Assembly: GCA_021780075.1 (NCBI GenBank)
Contig: JAJXZL010000053.1
Span: 1-63,784, forward strand
From: Acidobacteriota bacterium
GTDB taxonomy: Bacteria > Acidobacteriota > Terriglobia > Terriglobales > Acidobacteriaceae
DNA length: 63,784 bases
Direction: 5' to 3'
The translations under genes were made by a program, and so were the position numbers. The notes under the pieces are model-generated. The model saw only the letters and a program-made list of their open reading frames with translations, searched no databases and was not told the DNA's origin. Positions 45,555-55,481 of this stretch are shown one piece after another. The number at the start of each line of letters is the position of its first letter. Position 1 is the stretch's first letter.

Positions 45555-47057
45555 CTACAGGATGTAGCGGCTCAGGTCCTGATCCTTTACGATGGTCGCG
45601 ACCATCTGCCTCACGTACTCCGGCGTGATGGTGAAGACCTTCTCCGGGCCGGAGGCGGTGATGCGCTCCGCGTACGGCAGAGGCGCGGTCGTCTCGCTCT
45701 GGATGGTTTTGGAAAGAGTCGCAGCCGTCTCGGCATCCGGCGCGCGGCGGGCCACATCGGGCGCGAGGAAGCTGACGTCTTCCAGCACCCGCTCCATGAT
45801 GGTGTGCAGGCGGCGCGCACCGATGTTCTCCGTAGTCTCATTCACCTTGAAGGCGAACTCCGCCATCTCGCGCAGGCCCTCGGGCGCAAACTCCAGGCGC
45901 ACGCCCTCGGTTTCAAGCAGAGCTGAATATTGCTTGGTGAGCGAAGACTTTGGCTCGGTGAGGATGCGCAGAAAATCCTCAACCGTGAGCGACTTCAACT
46001 CGACGCGAATCGGGAAGCGCCCCTGCAATTCCGGAATCAGATCACTGGGCTTGGAGACGTGGAACGCGCCCGCGGCGATGAAGAGGATGTGATCCGTGCG
46101 CACCATGCCGTAGCGCGTGTTCACCGTGGTGCCCTCGACAATGGGCAGAATGTCGCGCTGCACGCCTTCGCGCGAGACGTCAGGGCCGTGTCCGCCCTCG
46201 CGGCCGGCAATCTTGTCAATCTCGTCGAGAAAGATGATGCCGCTGGACTCGACGCGCTCGGTGGCCACGCGGTTCACCTGGTCCATGTCGATCAGGCGGC
46301 CTTCTTCTTCCTGCACAAGGTAGTCGAAGGCGTCAGCCACTTTCATCTTGCGCTTCTTTGTCCCCCCGCCGAAGATGTTGGGCAGCATGTCCTTGAGGCT
46401 CATCTCCATGTCCTCAAGGTTCTGGTTGCTGATGATGCCGAACTGCGGCGTGCCGCGCTCTCTCACATCAAGTTCAACCATGCGGTCGTCGAGCTTGCCC
46501 TCGCGGAACTGCTGGCGAAGCTTCTCGCGCGAGCGCTGATGGCTGTCGGCGGCAGGCAGCGCAAGCTGGCCTTCCTGTGCGGGCGGCGCAGCGGGTGGAG
46601 GCGGCAGCAGCACATCCAGTAGACGCTCTTCGGCGTTCATCTCCGCCTTGTCTTCCACTTCTTCCAGGCGCTCTTCGCGCACCATGTCGATGGCGATCTC
46701 GACCAGATCGCGGATCATCGATTCCACATCGCGGCCCACGTAGCCCACCTCAGTGAACTTGGAGGCCTCCACCTTGAGGAACGGTGAGTTGGTGAGGCGC
46801 GCAAGCCTGCGCGCAATCTCGGTTTTGCCCACGCCCGTCGGCCCGATCATGATGATGTTCTTGGGCATGATGTCTTCAGCAAGGTCGGGAGGAAGCTTCT
46901 GGCGGCGCTGGCGGTTGCGCAGTGCAATGGCCACGGCGCGCTTGGCGGCGCGCTGGCCCACGACGTGCTTATCAAGCTCGGCGACGATCTCGCGGGGCGT
47001 CATCTCGTCGAGTGCGAGTTCCTGTTCTTCAGCGGAGGCGGGCAAATAAATGGCCAT
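45555..47057 (-). CDS. hslU: ATP-dependent protease ATPase subunit HslU
   Basis: HslU unfolds substrates for the HslV peptidase chamber. The 500-residue AAA+ protein has [21 protein letters not shown], Walker [16 protein letters not shown], the pore-loop element [35 protein letters not shown] and the canonical C terminus DLSRYIL that docks into HslV. It is longer than E. coli HslU (443) because the I-domain (about 150-260) carries an extra Pro/Ala-rich stretch. It lies 30 bases after hslV on the same strand. Confidence 0.97.
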   Translation of the reverse strand: MAIYLPASAEEQELALDEMTPREIVAELDKHVVGQRAAKRAVAIALRNRQRRQKLPPDLAEDIMPKNIIMIGPTGVGKTEIARRLARLTNSPFLKVEASKFTEVGYVGRDVESMIRDLVEIAIDMVREERLEEVEDKAEMNAEERLLDVLLPPPPAAPPAQEGQLALPAADSHQRSREKLRQQFREGKLDDRMVELDVRERGTPQFGIISNQNLEDMEMSLKDMLPNIFGGGTKKRKMKVADAFDYLVQEEEGRLIDMDQVNRVATERVESSGIIFLDEIDKIAGREGGHGPDVSREGVQRDILPIVEGTTVNTRYGMVRTDHILFIAAGAFHVSKPSDLIPELQGRFPIRVELKSLTVEDFLRILTEPKSSLTKQYSALLETEGVRLEFAPEGLREMAEFAFKVNETTENIGARRLHTIMERVLEDVSFLAPDVARRAPDAETAATLSKTIQSETTAPLPYAERITASGPEKVFTITPEYVRQMVATIVKDQDLSRYIL

Positions 47058-47086
47058 GATCAGACGGGACGGGCGGAAGTGCTCCG

Positions 47087-47659
47087 CTAGCCCTTCAACT
47101 CCTCAATGGTGACATGGTCGTTGGTGTAGATGCAGATGTCGCCGGCAATCTTCATCGCCTTCTCGGCGATCTCGCGGGCGGTCAGATTGGTGTTTTCCAT
47201 CAGCGCGCGGGCGGCAGCCGTGGCATAACTGCCGCCTGAACCGATGGCGGCAATCTGCTCATCGGGATCAATCACGTCGCCCGAGCCTGAGATCAGAAAT
47301 GTCTGCCCCTGATCGGCCACCACCAGCAGGGCTTCCAAGTTGCGCAGCATCTTGTCTGTGCGCCAGTCCTTTGCCAGCTCGACGGCGGCACGGTTCAGGT
47401 TGCCTGCGAACTGCTCCAGCTTGGTCTCAAAGCGCGCAAAAAGCGAGAAGGCGTCGGCCGTGGAACCGGCAAACCCGGCGAGAATCTTATCCTGATAGAG
47501 GCGGCGAATCTTTTTTGCCGAGTGCTTGAGAACGTGGTCGCCCAGGGTAACCTGACCGTCGGCGGCCATCACTACCTGGCCGTTGCGGCGCACACAGATG
47601 ACTGTGGTGGAACGGATGCGGGAACGATTTGGCGATGCGGCAGCTTTCTGCGAAGCCAA
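47087..47659 (-). CDS. hslV: ATP-dependent protease peptidase subunit HslV with N-terminal propeptide
   Basis: HslV is a proteasome-like threonine peptidase. The catalytic start [23 protein letters not shown] is preceded in frame by 17 residues ([17 protein letters not shown]) from a TTG at 47659, which has GGAGG 7 bases upstream. The Thr must therefore be exposed by removing a short propeptide rather than only Met. [33 protein letters not shown] and [19 protein letters not shown] are as expected. The open frame further upstream (to 48331) overlaps a divergent gene and is spurious. Confidence 0.93.
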   Translation of the reverse strand: MASQKAAASPNRSRIRSTTVICVRRNGQVVMAADGQVTLGDHVLKHSAKKIRRLYQDKILAGFAGSTADAFSLFARFETKLEQFAGNLNRAAVELAKDWRTDKMLRNLEALLVVADQGQTFLISGSGDVIDPDEQIAAIGSGGSYATAAARALMENTNLTAREIAEKAMKIAGDICIYTNDHVTIEELKG

Positions 47660-47890
47660 TCTGAAACCTCCGGAAATATGACGTCCGGCAGGCCGGAAAT
47701 CTTCAAACACGCAGTCATCAGTATAGGGCAATTTGGCGGGCGGACCCGGTTTTCGCGGATGCGCATGGCGTCCCCGGCAACCCCGCATCCCAGTGCAAGT
47801 GCCGCGCGTGCCGTTTGACGCCCCCACGCAAGCGCAATAGCTTGGAAGAGTGCGGAGCAGAGCGTGTGCGCTCCGCGACAAGGAGCACCC

Positions 47891-49438
47891 ATGCAGAGCA
47901 GATTCTTTTTGGGGTCCTGGAAGAGCGCCGTGGCGCTGCTGGTGCTGGCTGCGGGATGGCAGACGGCGACAGCGCAGGATCTGAAAAGCTTTGAGCAGAA
48001 GATCACCACCAAAGTGCTGCCCAACGGACTCACGCTGATAGTCTGCGAGCGGCCGGAAGCGCCGGTCTTCAGCTACACCACATTTATTGACGCAGGCGAC
48101 GTGAACGACCCCAGCGGCGAGAGCGGCCTGGCGCACATGTTCGAGCATCTGGCCTTTAAAGGCACCAGCCAGATTGGCACCAACGACTACCCCGATGAAA
48201 AAGTAGCGCTGGCCAAGGTGGAAGCCGCCAACAACGCCTATGAAGCCGAGTATCTGAAGCCGGTGGGCCGCGATCCCCAAAAACTGGCCGAATTGAAAAA
48301 GGAATTCCTTGCCGCGCAGGCGGAGGCGCACAAGTACGTCATCCCCAACCAGTTCACTGAGGTGGCAGAGCGCAACGGCGCCACCGGCCTGAACGCTTCA
48401 ACCGGGCTGGACGAGACGATGTACTACTGGTCGATGCCGGAAAACCGGCTGGAGCTGTGGGCATGGCTTGAGAGCGGACGGCTCTCTGACGTGGTGCCGC
48501 GCGAGTTCTACAAGGAGCGCGATGTGGTGTTAGAGGAGCGGCGGATGCGCACCGACTCCAATCCCATTGGGCGGCTGGTCGAGCAATTTCTTGCGACTGC
48601 CTATGTGGCCCACAACTACGGACGCAGCAGCATCGGATGGCCCAGCGAAGTCAGCCAGATTTCAGCGACCGAAGCCATGGCCTTCCACAAGCAGTACTAC
48701 GTTGGGTCAAACGTTGTGGTGACCGTGGTGGGTGACGTGAAGGCGTCTGAAGTGCTGCCGATGTTGGAAAAGTACTTCAGCAAAGTTCCCGGTGGTCCCA
48801 AGCCGGAGAACATGACTACGGTCGAGCCCAAGCAGTTTGCAGAGAAGTCGGTGGTGATCCGCGAGCAGACTCAGCCGTTCTACATCGAAGGCTACCATCG
48901 TCCCAGCTACCACAGCCCCGACAATGAGGTGTACGACGCCATCCAGGACATCATGTCGAACGGGCGTGTCTCGCGTCTGTATCGTAGCCTGGTGCGCGAC
49001 CAGCAGATTGCCGCTGAGGCGCAAGGCTTCAGCCCCTTCCCCGGCGACAAGTTTCCCAGCCTGTTCGCGTTTTATGCCGTGCCCCTCCCGGGCCACACGC
49101 CGGCCGAGATGCGCACGGCCATTCACAAGGAGATTGAGAAGCTGAAGGCCACGGACGTGACCGACGCGGAGCTGGCCATGTACAAGACGCGCGCGCGCGC
49201 CGACCTGCTGCGCGGCCTGGCCGACAATCAGGGTCTGGCCAGCGCGCTGGCAGAGTACCAGACGCGCTACGGCGATTGGCGGCAACTCTTCCTGCAACTG
49301 GACCGCGTGGACAAGGTGACCAAAGCCGACATCCGCCGCGTGGCCAACGAGGTGTTTGTGGCAACCAACCGCACCAGCGCCGAAATTGATTTCGAGGCTC
49401 CCAAAGCCTCCGCAAAGAACAATGGAGGCGCACAATGA
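47891..49438 (+). CDS. M16-family zinc metallopeptidase, catalytic subunit
   Basis: A 515-residue protein with signal peptide ([16 protein letters not shown]). The inverted zinc motif HMFEH sits in [19 protein letters not shown], with downstream E-rich helix VVLEERRM as the third ligand region. Two M16 halves are present (second from [16 protein letters not shown]). ATG 47891 follows AGGAG by 5 bases. It overlaps the next M16 gene by 4 bases (ATGA), so the two products are made together and probably form one hetero-oligomeric peptidase in the periplasm. Confidence 0.92.
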   Translation: MQSRFFLGSWKSAVALLVLAAGWQTATAQDLKSFEQKITTKVLPNGLTLIVCERPEAPVFSYTTFIDAGDVNDPSGESGLAHMFEHLAFKGTSQIGTNDYPDEKVALAKVEAANNAYEAEYLKPVGRDPQKLAELKKEFLAAQAEAHKYVIPNQFTEVAERNGATGLNASTGLDETMYYWSMPENRLELWAWLESGRLSDVVPREFYKERDVVLEERRMRTDSNPIGRLVEQFLATAYVAHNYGRSSIGWPSEVSQISATEAMAFHKQYYVGSNVVVTVVGDVKASEVLPMLEKYFSKVPGGPKPENMTTVEPKQFAEKSVVIREQTQPFYIEGYHRPSYHSPDNEVYDAIQDIMSNGRVSRLYRSLVRDQQIAAEAQGFSPFPGDKFPSLFAFYAVPLPGHTPAEMRTAIHKEIEKLKATDVTDAELAMYKTRARADLLRGLADNQGLASALAEYQTRYGDWRQLFLQLDRVDKVTKADIRRVANEVFVATNRTSAEIDFEAPKASAKNNGGAQ

Positions 49439-50919
49439 AGAACGATTTGCTTAGAGACGTTTCCAAAGTTCTGTTATCCGGCGCTGCTATTGCCGCTTTG
49501 CTGCTTCCCGCCGCACTGCCGGCGCAGCAGGCCAAGCCATGGGACCAGATTCCTATTCCAAAGCTGCATGAATTCAAGCCGCACCAACCCGTGCGAATCG
49601 AGCTAAAAAACGGCATTGTCCTTTTTCTGCAGGAAGATCACGAGCTGCCCTTCGTCAACGGCTCGGTGCTGATTCCTGGCGGTTCGCGCGATGAAGACCC
49701 GGCCAAGGCCGGCCTGGTGGACATTTACGGCCAGGCGTGGCGCACCAGCGGCAGCGAAACCATGAGCGGTGACGCGATGGACGACCTGCTCGCGTCCAAG
49801 GCGGCTCACATTGAGACCGGAGGAGACATCGATTCCACGGCCCTTTCGTGGGACTCGCTGAAGGGCGACTCGGACCAGGTGTATGCACTTGCCATGGACC
49901 TGCTCTTCCACCCCAAGTGGAGCGCGGAAAAGCTGCAACTGGCGCAGCAGCAGGAAGCGACGGGCATCGTTCGCCGCAACGACGATGAAGGGGAGGTCGC
50001 CAGCCGCGAGGCAGTCAAGCTGATCTACGGCGCTGACAGCCCATATGCCCGCCAGCCGGAACTGGCCACCGTGGGCGCAGTGACGTTGAACGACCTGAAG
50101 GCCTGGCACGACCGCACCATTGGCGGCTCGCTGATCGTGAGCATCAGCGGCGACTTTGACCCCGCAGCGATGGAAGCCAAACTGCGCGCAACGTTCGAGG
50201 GCCTGCCCCGCGTCAAGCCCATGCCCGCGCGGCACGATGTCTTCAACGGGCCCAAACCCGGCATCTACTTTGTTGACAAGCAGGATGTGAACCAATCGAA
50301 CGTGCAGATCGCCGGCCTGGGCACTGACCGGCACAATCCCGACGTTCCCGCGCTGGCGGTAATGAACGACATTCTCGGCGGCGGCTTTGGCAGCCGGCTC
50401 TTCCAGAAGGTGCGCACCGAGCTCGGCCTGGCTTACGCGGTGGGCGGCGGTTATGGATTCAACTATGATCACCCGGCCACATTCAGGGTTGTCGCCATCA
50501 CCAAGAGCGCTTCCACCGTGGACGCCACCAAGGCAGCCATGGCGGAGATTGCCGGGCTGACATCAAAGCCCTTCACCGAAGAAGAACTGAAGCGGGCCAA
50601 GGACGACATACTGAATTCGTTCCTCTTCCGCTATGACACCAGAGACAAGGTGCTCGCAGAACGGGTGCGGCTGGAGTTCTATGGCTACCCCGCGGACTAC
50701 CTTGAAACCTACAAGGCAGCCGTAGAAAAAGTAACGCTCGCGGACCTGAAACGCGTGGCCGACAAGTATATTCATCCAGACAAGCTGGCCATTCTCGTGG
50801 TGGGCAACGGGCCCGAAATCACGCCGGGACTGGACGCGCTGAATCTTGGCGCGATTCACACGGTGGACATCACCATTCCACAGCCGCAGCAAGCAGCCGC
50901 GGAGGAGAAGAAGCAGTGA
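49435..50919 (+). CDS. M16-family protein lacking the zinc motif (partner subunit)
   Basis: A 494-residue exported protein (signal LSGAAIAALLLPAALPAQQ). The fold matches M16 (IELKNGIVLFLQEDHELPFV, GLVDIYGQAWRTSGSETM, DPAAMEAKLRATFEGLPRV, LGGGFGSRLFQKVRTELGLAYAVGGG), but the HxxEH site is replaced by DIYGQ, so it cannot bind zinc. The LGGG/GSRLF/YAVG segment is the conserved substrate-binding R/Y region of the inactive chain in mitochondrial-type M16 pairs. Overlap with the active subunit upstream supports a heterodimer. Confidence 0.92.
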   Translation: MKNDLLRDVSKVLLSGAAIAALLLPAALPAQQAKPWDQIPIPKLHEFKPHQPVRIELKNGIVLFLQEDHELPFVNGSVLIPGGSRDEDPAKAGLVDIYGQAWRTSGSETMSGDAMDDLLASKAAHIETGGDIDSTALSWDSLKGDSDQVYALAMDLLFHPKWSAEKLQLAQQQEATGIVRRNDDEGEVASREAVKLIYGADSPYARQPELATVGAVTLNDLKAWHDRTIGGSLIVSISGDFDPAAMEAKLRATFEGLPRVKPMPARHDVFNGPKPGIYFVDKQDVNQSNVQIAGLGTDRHNPDVPALAVMNDILGGGFGSRLFQKVRTELGLAYAVGGGYGFNYDHPATFRVVAITKSASTVDATKAAMAEIAGLTSKPFTEEELKRAKDDILNSFLFRYDTRDKVLAERVRLEFYGYPADYLETYKAAVEKVTLADLKRVADKYIHPDKLAILVVGNGPEITPGLDALNLGAIHTVDITIPQPQQAAAEEKKQ

Positions 50920-52346
50920 GCAAGGAACAGACCGCCGGTCAGCAGGCAGGCTCCAAGCTGGCCGTCGTCATCATGGCCGCGGGCAAGGGCACGCGGCTCA
51001 AGTCCCACCGGCCCAAGGTGCTGCATGAGATCGGCGGCAAGCCGTTGCTGAGTCATGTGATTGCCGCCGCCAGCCACATCGTGGCTCCGGCAGCGATCTA
51101 TACGGTCATCGGTCATCAGGCAAAAAGGGTGCGGGAAGCCGTGGCCGCGAGCGGCGTCTGCTTTGTGGAGCAGGCAGACCAGCGCGGCACCGGACACGCC
51201 ATCCAGTGCGCCCGCGAGGCCATCGCCGGCTATGACAACATTCTCGTGCTTTCCGGCGACGTTCCCCTCATCCGGCCCGAGACCATCGCGCAGGTCTGGA
51301 ACTTCCATCAAGCGGAGCACGCGGCCATGACGATTCTGACTGCCGCGCCGGAAGATCCCACCGGATACGGGCGCGTACTACGCCGCTCGCCCGAGTCGCC
51401 GGTGGTGGAGGCCATCGTTGAACAGAAGGCGCTCACGCCGGAGCAACGGTCCATTCGCGAAATCAATTCCGGCATCTACGCGTTCAAGACTGCGCCGCTG
51501 CTGAAACACCTGGACAAGCTGACCGCCAACAACGCCCACGGCGAGCTGTATCTGACCGATATGGCAGGCCTGCTGCGCACCGCCGGCGAGCGGGTGGTTA
51601 CCGTGCAGGCAGCCGAAGCGGCTGAAGTGCTGGGTGCCAATACCATCGCCGAGCTGGTGGCGCTGGATGCCACACTGCGCGCCGCCACGGCCAGCCGCCT
51701 GATGGCTGCGGGCGTCACCATCTTCAAGCCTGAAACCTGCGTGATTGACGCCGAAGTTGAGGTTGCGCCCGACACGGTTATCGAGCCATTTGTGCAGTTG
51801 CTGGGCCGCACCCGGATCGGCTCCGACTGCCTCATTCGCTCGTATTCCGTTCTCGAAAACTGCGCCGTGGGCAACCAGGTGCTCGTGCGCCAGAGCTGCG
51901 TGCTGACTGAAAGCACGGTTGCCGACGGAGCAAAGATTGGCCCCTTCGCGCACCTGCGGCCGGGCAGCGAGATTGGCGAGGACGCCCATATAGGCAACTT
52001 TGTTGAGACCAAGAAGGCGCGGCTCGGCAAGGGCGCCAAGGCCAATCACCTCACCTACCTGGGCGATGCCGAGATCGGTGCCAAAACCAACATCGGGGCG
52101 GGCGTCATCACCTGCAACTACGACGGCGTGCATAAGTACACTACACGCATTGGCGAGGGCGTCTTCGTGGGCAGTGACTCCACGCTGGTGGCGCCTGTAA
52201 CCATCGAAGACGAGGCCTACATCGGCGCCGGCTCCTGCATCACCAAAGATGTGCCATCAGGCGCGCTGGCGGTTGGACGGGCACACCAGGTCACAAAGGA
52301 AGGCTGGGTGGCCGCACGCCGGGCCCGGCAAAAAATGCAGGAATAG
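50916..52346 (+). CDS. glmU: Bifunctional GlcN-1-P acetyltransferase/UDP-GlcNAc pyrophosphorylase GlmU
   Basis: GlmU makes UDP-GlcNAc for peptidoglycan and LPS. The 476-residue protein has the uridyltransferase domain (VVIMAAGKGTRLKSHRPKVLHEIGGKPLL, QRGTGHAIQCA, VLSGDVPLIRPETI, EINSGIYAFKT) and a left-handed beta-helix acetyltransferase (KIGPFAHLRPGSEIGEDAHIGNFVE, KANHLTYLGDAEIG, NYDGVHKYTTRIGEGVFVGS). GTG 50916 follows GGAGGAG and overlaps the preceding stop codon, so it is coupled to the M16 pair. Confidence 0.98.
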   Translation: MSKEQTAGQQAGSKLAVVIMAAGKGTRLKSHRPKVLHEIGGKPLLSHVIAAASHIVAPAAIYTVIGHQAKRVREAVAASGVCFVEQADQRGTGHAIQCAREAIAGYDNILVLSGDVPLIRPETIAQVWNFHQAEHAAMTILTAAPEDPTGYGRVLRRSPESPVVEAIVEQKALTPEQRSIREINSGIYAFKTAPLLKHLDKLTANNAHGELYLTDMAGLLRTAGERVVTVQAAEAAEVLGANTIAELVALDATLRAATASRLMAAGVTIFKPETCVIDAEVEVAPDTVIEPFVQLLGRTRIGSDCLIRSYSVLENCAVGNQVLVRQSCVLTESTVADGAKIGPFAHLRPGSEIGEDAHIGNFVETKKARLGKGAKANHLTYLGDAEIGAKTNIGAGVITCNYDGVHKYTTRIGEGVFVGSDSTLVAPVTIEDEAYIGAGSCITKDVPSGALAVGRAHQVTKEGWVAARRARQKMQE

Positions 52347-52790
52347 ACTGCCTGGAATACACGGTACGATTGCAAGCCGCATGCCAGGCAATCTCCCCCA
52401 GCATGCGGCTGAAAGGAATGGAATAGCCCTGCTTGCCGGTTCTGGCAGAACAACCCTAGGCATTCCAGTAAATACTTTGGTACTATCTTGGGAAACGCTT
52501 GCACACGGCACCCTGCTGGCGTAATTTATCTTATGTTCCGATTGAACTAGCGATGTGAACAGCAGGCACGGCACAATGCGAGATGACCGGCCCAAAATGA
52601 GTGAAAAGAATAACTTCGGCCCCAATCGGGATTCTTCCCATTCCCCAAATCGATCGAAAGAAGCGTTGTTATCCATTTTTATTAAAATGGATCTTGGCTT
52701 CAACAGCCGGTCCTGCCGGCTATAACCGAATCAGAAGCGCTTCCTGCCCGGGATCGACTCCGGGGCCTTGAAGCGCCGGAGAAAAATGGG
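52347..52790. other. Non-coding gap with two small hairpins
   Basis: No gene is seen. AGCCGCATGC (52375-52384) pairs with GCATGCGGCT (52401-52410), a 10-bp stem with a 16-base loop but no T run. A second small hairpin (AGCCGG-TCCTG-CCGGCT) lies near 52702-52720. Either may end glmU transcription or mark the leader of the next gene. Confidence 0.4.
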
Positions 52791-53984
52791 TTGGCGTCGA
52801 ACCTGGCAGATACGGGTGGCATAGACCCCACGTTGCCGCGGGGAGCAGGTGCTGAACTGCGTGGACGCATGCAGCCGCGCCGCTCCGCTCACATTCTTGT
52901 CGTGGACGACGAGGCGCACGTCCGTTCTATGATCGGCGCCACGCTGGAACGCCAGGGATACAACGTGCAGTTGGCCGGCAGCGGCGCTGAGGCCGTGGAT
53001 TCACTGGCCGAGAACGTCTACGATCTGGTTCTGACCGACATTGTGATGCAGGATAAAAGCGGCATTGCCCTGCTGGAACGCATCCATTCCGAGCAGCCGC
53101 ACCTGCCCGTCGTCATGGTCAGCGCGATTCATGACATCAGCGTGGCCATTGACTCCATGCGCCGCGGTGCCTACGACTACCTGCTCAAGCCCTTTGAGCG
53201 CGAACACCTGGTCGCCACGGTGCAGCGCGCGCTCGACCACCGTCAGGCGCTTCAGGACAATCACAACTACCAGCAAAGCCTCGAACAGGTCGTCCACGCC
53301 CGCACCGAAATGCTGCGCCAGGCCATGGAAGACCTGGAGCACTCGTATGACGTAACCCTTGAGGCACTGGGCGACGCGCTCGACCTCAAGGACTCAGAGA
53401 CGGAGGGACACTCAAAGCGCGTAACTGCGTACACCATCGCGCTGGCGCGCGCCATGGGCATCTCTCCAGCCGACATCAGGGTTATCGCTCGTGGCGCTTA
53501 CCTGCACGATATTGGGAAAATGGCCATCCCTGACGAAATCCTCCGCAAGCCGGACAAGCTCAACGCGGAAGAAGAGAAGATCATGCGCGACCACTGCACA
53601 CAGGGATACCAGATCCTGCGCAAGATTCCCTTCCTGAGCGAGGCTGCGGCCATCGTCTACACCCACCAGGAGCACTTTGACGGCACCGGCTACCCAAGCG
53701 CTTTGCGCGGAGCTGAAATCCCCATCGGCGCGCGCATTTTTGCTGTTGCTGATGCCCTGGACGCCATCACCAGCGACCGCCCCTATCGCAAGGCCAGCGG
53801 ATTCGACGTTGCGCGCTCTGAGATTCTGCGCTGCTCGGGCACCCAGTTCGATCCCGTCGTCGTTGAGGTCTTCCTGAAGATTCCAGATGAGTTGTGGCAC
53901 GAGCTGCGAACCGAAATCAACAGCCAGCACCGCCTGTATTCGACGTTCGACATGGAGAAGACACCAACCATCCCACTGGATTGA
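52791..53984 (+). CDS. Response regulator with HD-GYP phosphodiesterase output domain
   Basis: A 397-residue protein with a receiver domain (HILVVDDEAHVRSMIG, LVLTDIVMQDKSG with the phospho-Asp, DYLLKPF), a short coiled linker (about 150-185) and an HD-GYP domain (AYLHDIGKMAIPDEILRKPDKL, then HFDGTGYPSALRG). HD-GYP proteins degrade cyclic di-GMP and often control surface polysaccharides, which fits the polysaccharide locus that begins 145 bases downstream. TTG 52791 (GGAGA about 9 bases upstream) is used; ATG 52869 is the alternative. No partner histidine kinase is in the window. Confidence 0.92.
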   Translation: MASNLADTGGIDPTLPRGAGAELRGRMQPRRSAHILVVDDEAHVRSMIGATLERQGYNVQLAGSGAEAVDSLAENVYDLVLTDIVMQDKSGIALLERIHSEQPHLPVVMVSAIHDISVAIDSMRRGAYDYLLKPFEREHLVATVQRALDHRQALQDNHNYQQSLEQVVHARTEMLRQAMEDLEHSYDVTLEALGDALDLKDSETEGHSKRVTAYTIALARAMGISPADIRVIARGAYLHDIGKMAIPDEILRKPDKLNAEEEKIMRDHCTQGYQILRKIPFLSEAAAIVYTHQEHFDGTGYPSALRGAEIPIGARIFAVADALDAITSDRPYRKASGFDVARSEILRCSGTQFDPVVVEVFLKIPDELWHELRTEINSQHRLYSTFDMEKTPTIPLD

Positions 53985-54128
53985 ACGCGCGCATAGCTCG
54001 CCCGCCTGCACCACAAAGCTCCGATAAGCTCATTGAGTCCATTGCCTTTAATGGCCAGCACCGCGGGCCGTTCTGCCTGTAGAATGCAAGTGGAAGCAGC
54101 CGTCAGATCCTAAATCCAGCAGGCACAC

Positions 54129-55394
54129 ATGGCCACCGATACTTCGCTCTCCGAACAGCAAGAATCAGCCACTTCGATTCCCGCCGCACCCGGCGTCGGG
54201 CGGAATGCAACGGACGACCAAGAGATCTCTCTGCTGGACCTTCTCATCGTTCTCGCCGAGCGGAAGCGCGTCATCCTCCGGGTCACGGCGATTTTTGCTG
54301 TTCTCGCGATCGTCATCTCGTTCATCCTGCCCAAGCGTTATACAGCTACAGTCACCCTGCTGCCCCCACAACAGAATTCCTCCATGGCCTCTGCGCTTTC
54401 ATCTCAACTCGGCAACCTCGGCGGAATGGCCGCGCTTGCTGGGGGCAGTCTCGGCCTCAAGAATCCCAATGACATGTTTGTCGCCATGTTCAAAAGCCGT
54501 ACCGTCGAGGATGCGATGGTGCAACGCTATGGACTGATGCAGGAGTACCACAAGAAATATCTCTCTGACGCGCGCAAGGCCTTTGAAGGTTACGCAACCG
54601 TGGACGGCAACGGCAAGGATGGCTTGATCCATATTTCAGTTGAAGACCGCACCCCCCAGCGCGCCGCAGAGTTGGCCAATGGCTACGTCGATCAATATCG
54701 CAAGCTGTCGGAGCATCTGGCCATTTCTGAAGCGTCGCAGCGCAGGCTCTTCTTCGAGCAGCAGCTCGAACAGGCAAAGGACAACCTGGCCAGCGCCGAA
54801 GAGGCACTAAAGCTGACTGAACAGAAAACCGGGCTGATTCAACTCGATAGCCAGGCCCGCGCGCTCATCGAATCAGCCGCAACCCTCCGCGCCCAGATCG
54901 CTGCCAAGGAAGTGCAGATCGAGAGCATGCAGACATACGCCACCGGCGAAAATGCCCAACTGGTGCAGGCGAAGCAGGAGTTGGACAGCATGCGCGCGCA
55001 ATTGGCGAAGCTGGGCGGATCAGAAGATAGTGGAAGCGGCGGACTGATCGTTCCCAAGGGCAAAGTGCCCGAGGCCGGCCTCGAATACGTGCGCAAACTA
55101 CGCGACGTCAAATATTCCGAAACCATCTTCAACATCCTGGCGCGCCAATTCGAAATCGCCAAACTCGACGAAGCCAAAGAAGGCGCCCTCATTCAGGTCG
55201 TCGACCCCGCCATCCCACCGGATAAGAAGTCCTTTCCCAAGCGCGGGCTCATAGTTATTGGAGCCACCGTAGTTGGATTCTTCATCGCAATATTTGCCGC
55301 TCTCATGCAAGCAGGATTCCAGCGCATGGAGGAAGATCAATTGACTCTCCAGAGACTTCACGTTTTCCGTCGCGCCCTCTCGCTTAAAAAATGA
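54129..55394 (+). CDS. Polysaccharide chain-length determinant (Wzz/GumC-like)
   Basis: A 421-residue inner-membrane protein with one helix near residues 55-75 (VILRVTAIFAVLAIVISFIL) and one near 375-395 (LIVIGATVVGFFIAIFAAL), enclosing a periplasmic coiled-coil region rich in Gln/Glu (LEQAKDNLASAEEALKLTEQ). That is the Wzz/PCP architecture. No C-terminal tyrosine-kinase domain is present. It opens the polysaccharide locus and would set polymer length together with Wzy. Confidence 0.9.
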   Translation: MATDTSLSEQQESATSIPAAPGVGRNATDDQEISLLDLLIVLAERKRVILRVTAIFAVLAIVISFILPKRYTATVTLLPPQQNSSMASALSSQLGNLGGMAALAGGSLGLKNPNDMFVAMFKSRTVEDAMVQRYGLMQEYHKKYLSDARKAFEGYATVDGNGKDGLIHISVEDRTPQRAAELANGYVDQYRKLSEHLAISEASQRRLFFEQQLEQAKDNLASAEEALKLTEQKTGLIQLDSQARALIESAATLRAQIAAKEVQIESMQTYATGENAQLVQAKQELDSMRAQLAKLGGSEDSGSGGLIVPKGKVPEAGLEYVRKLRDVKYSETIFNILARQFEIAKLDEAKEGALIQVVDPAIPPDKKSFPKRGLIVIGATVVGFFIAIFAALMQAGFQRMEEDQLTLQRLHVFRRALSLKK

Positions 55395-55481
55395 GGCCTC
55401 TTTAGCGGCGCAACTGACCTGCCGCCGCAGTTACGCAATAGTGAAACTTGATGATCCATATCCCACTCCTGGCGAGTCTGA

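Noticed and set aside
47660..48331. N-terminal extension of the HslV frame
   Set aside because: It overlaps the divergent M16 gene with its signal peptide, and a ribosome site with TTG at 47659 explains the start better.
52375..52410. 10-bp hairpin after glmU as a terminator
   Set aside because: The loop is 16 bases and no T run follows on the plus strand, so it is not called as a terminator.
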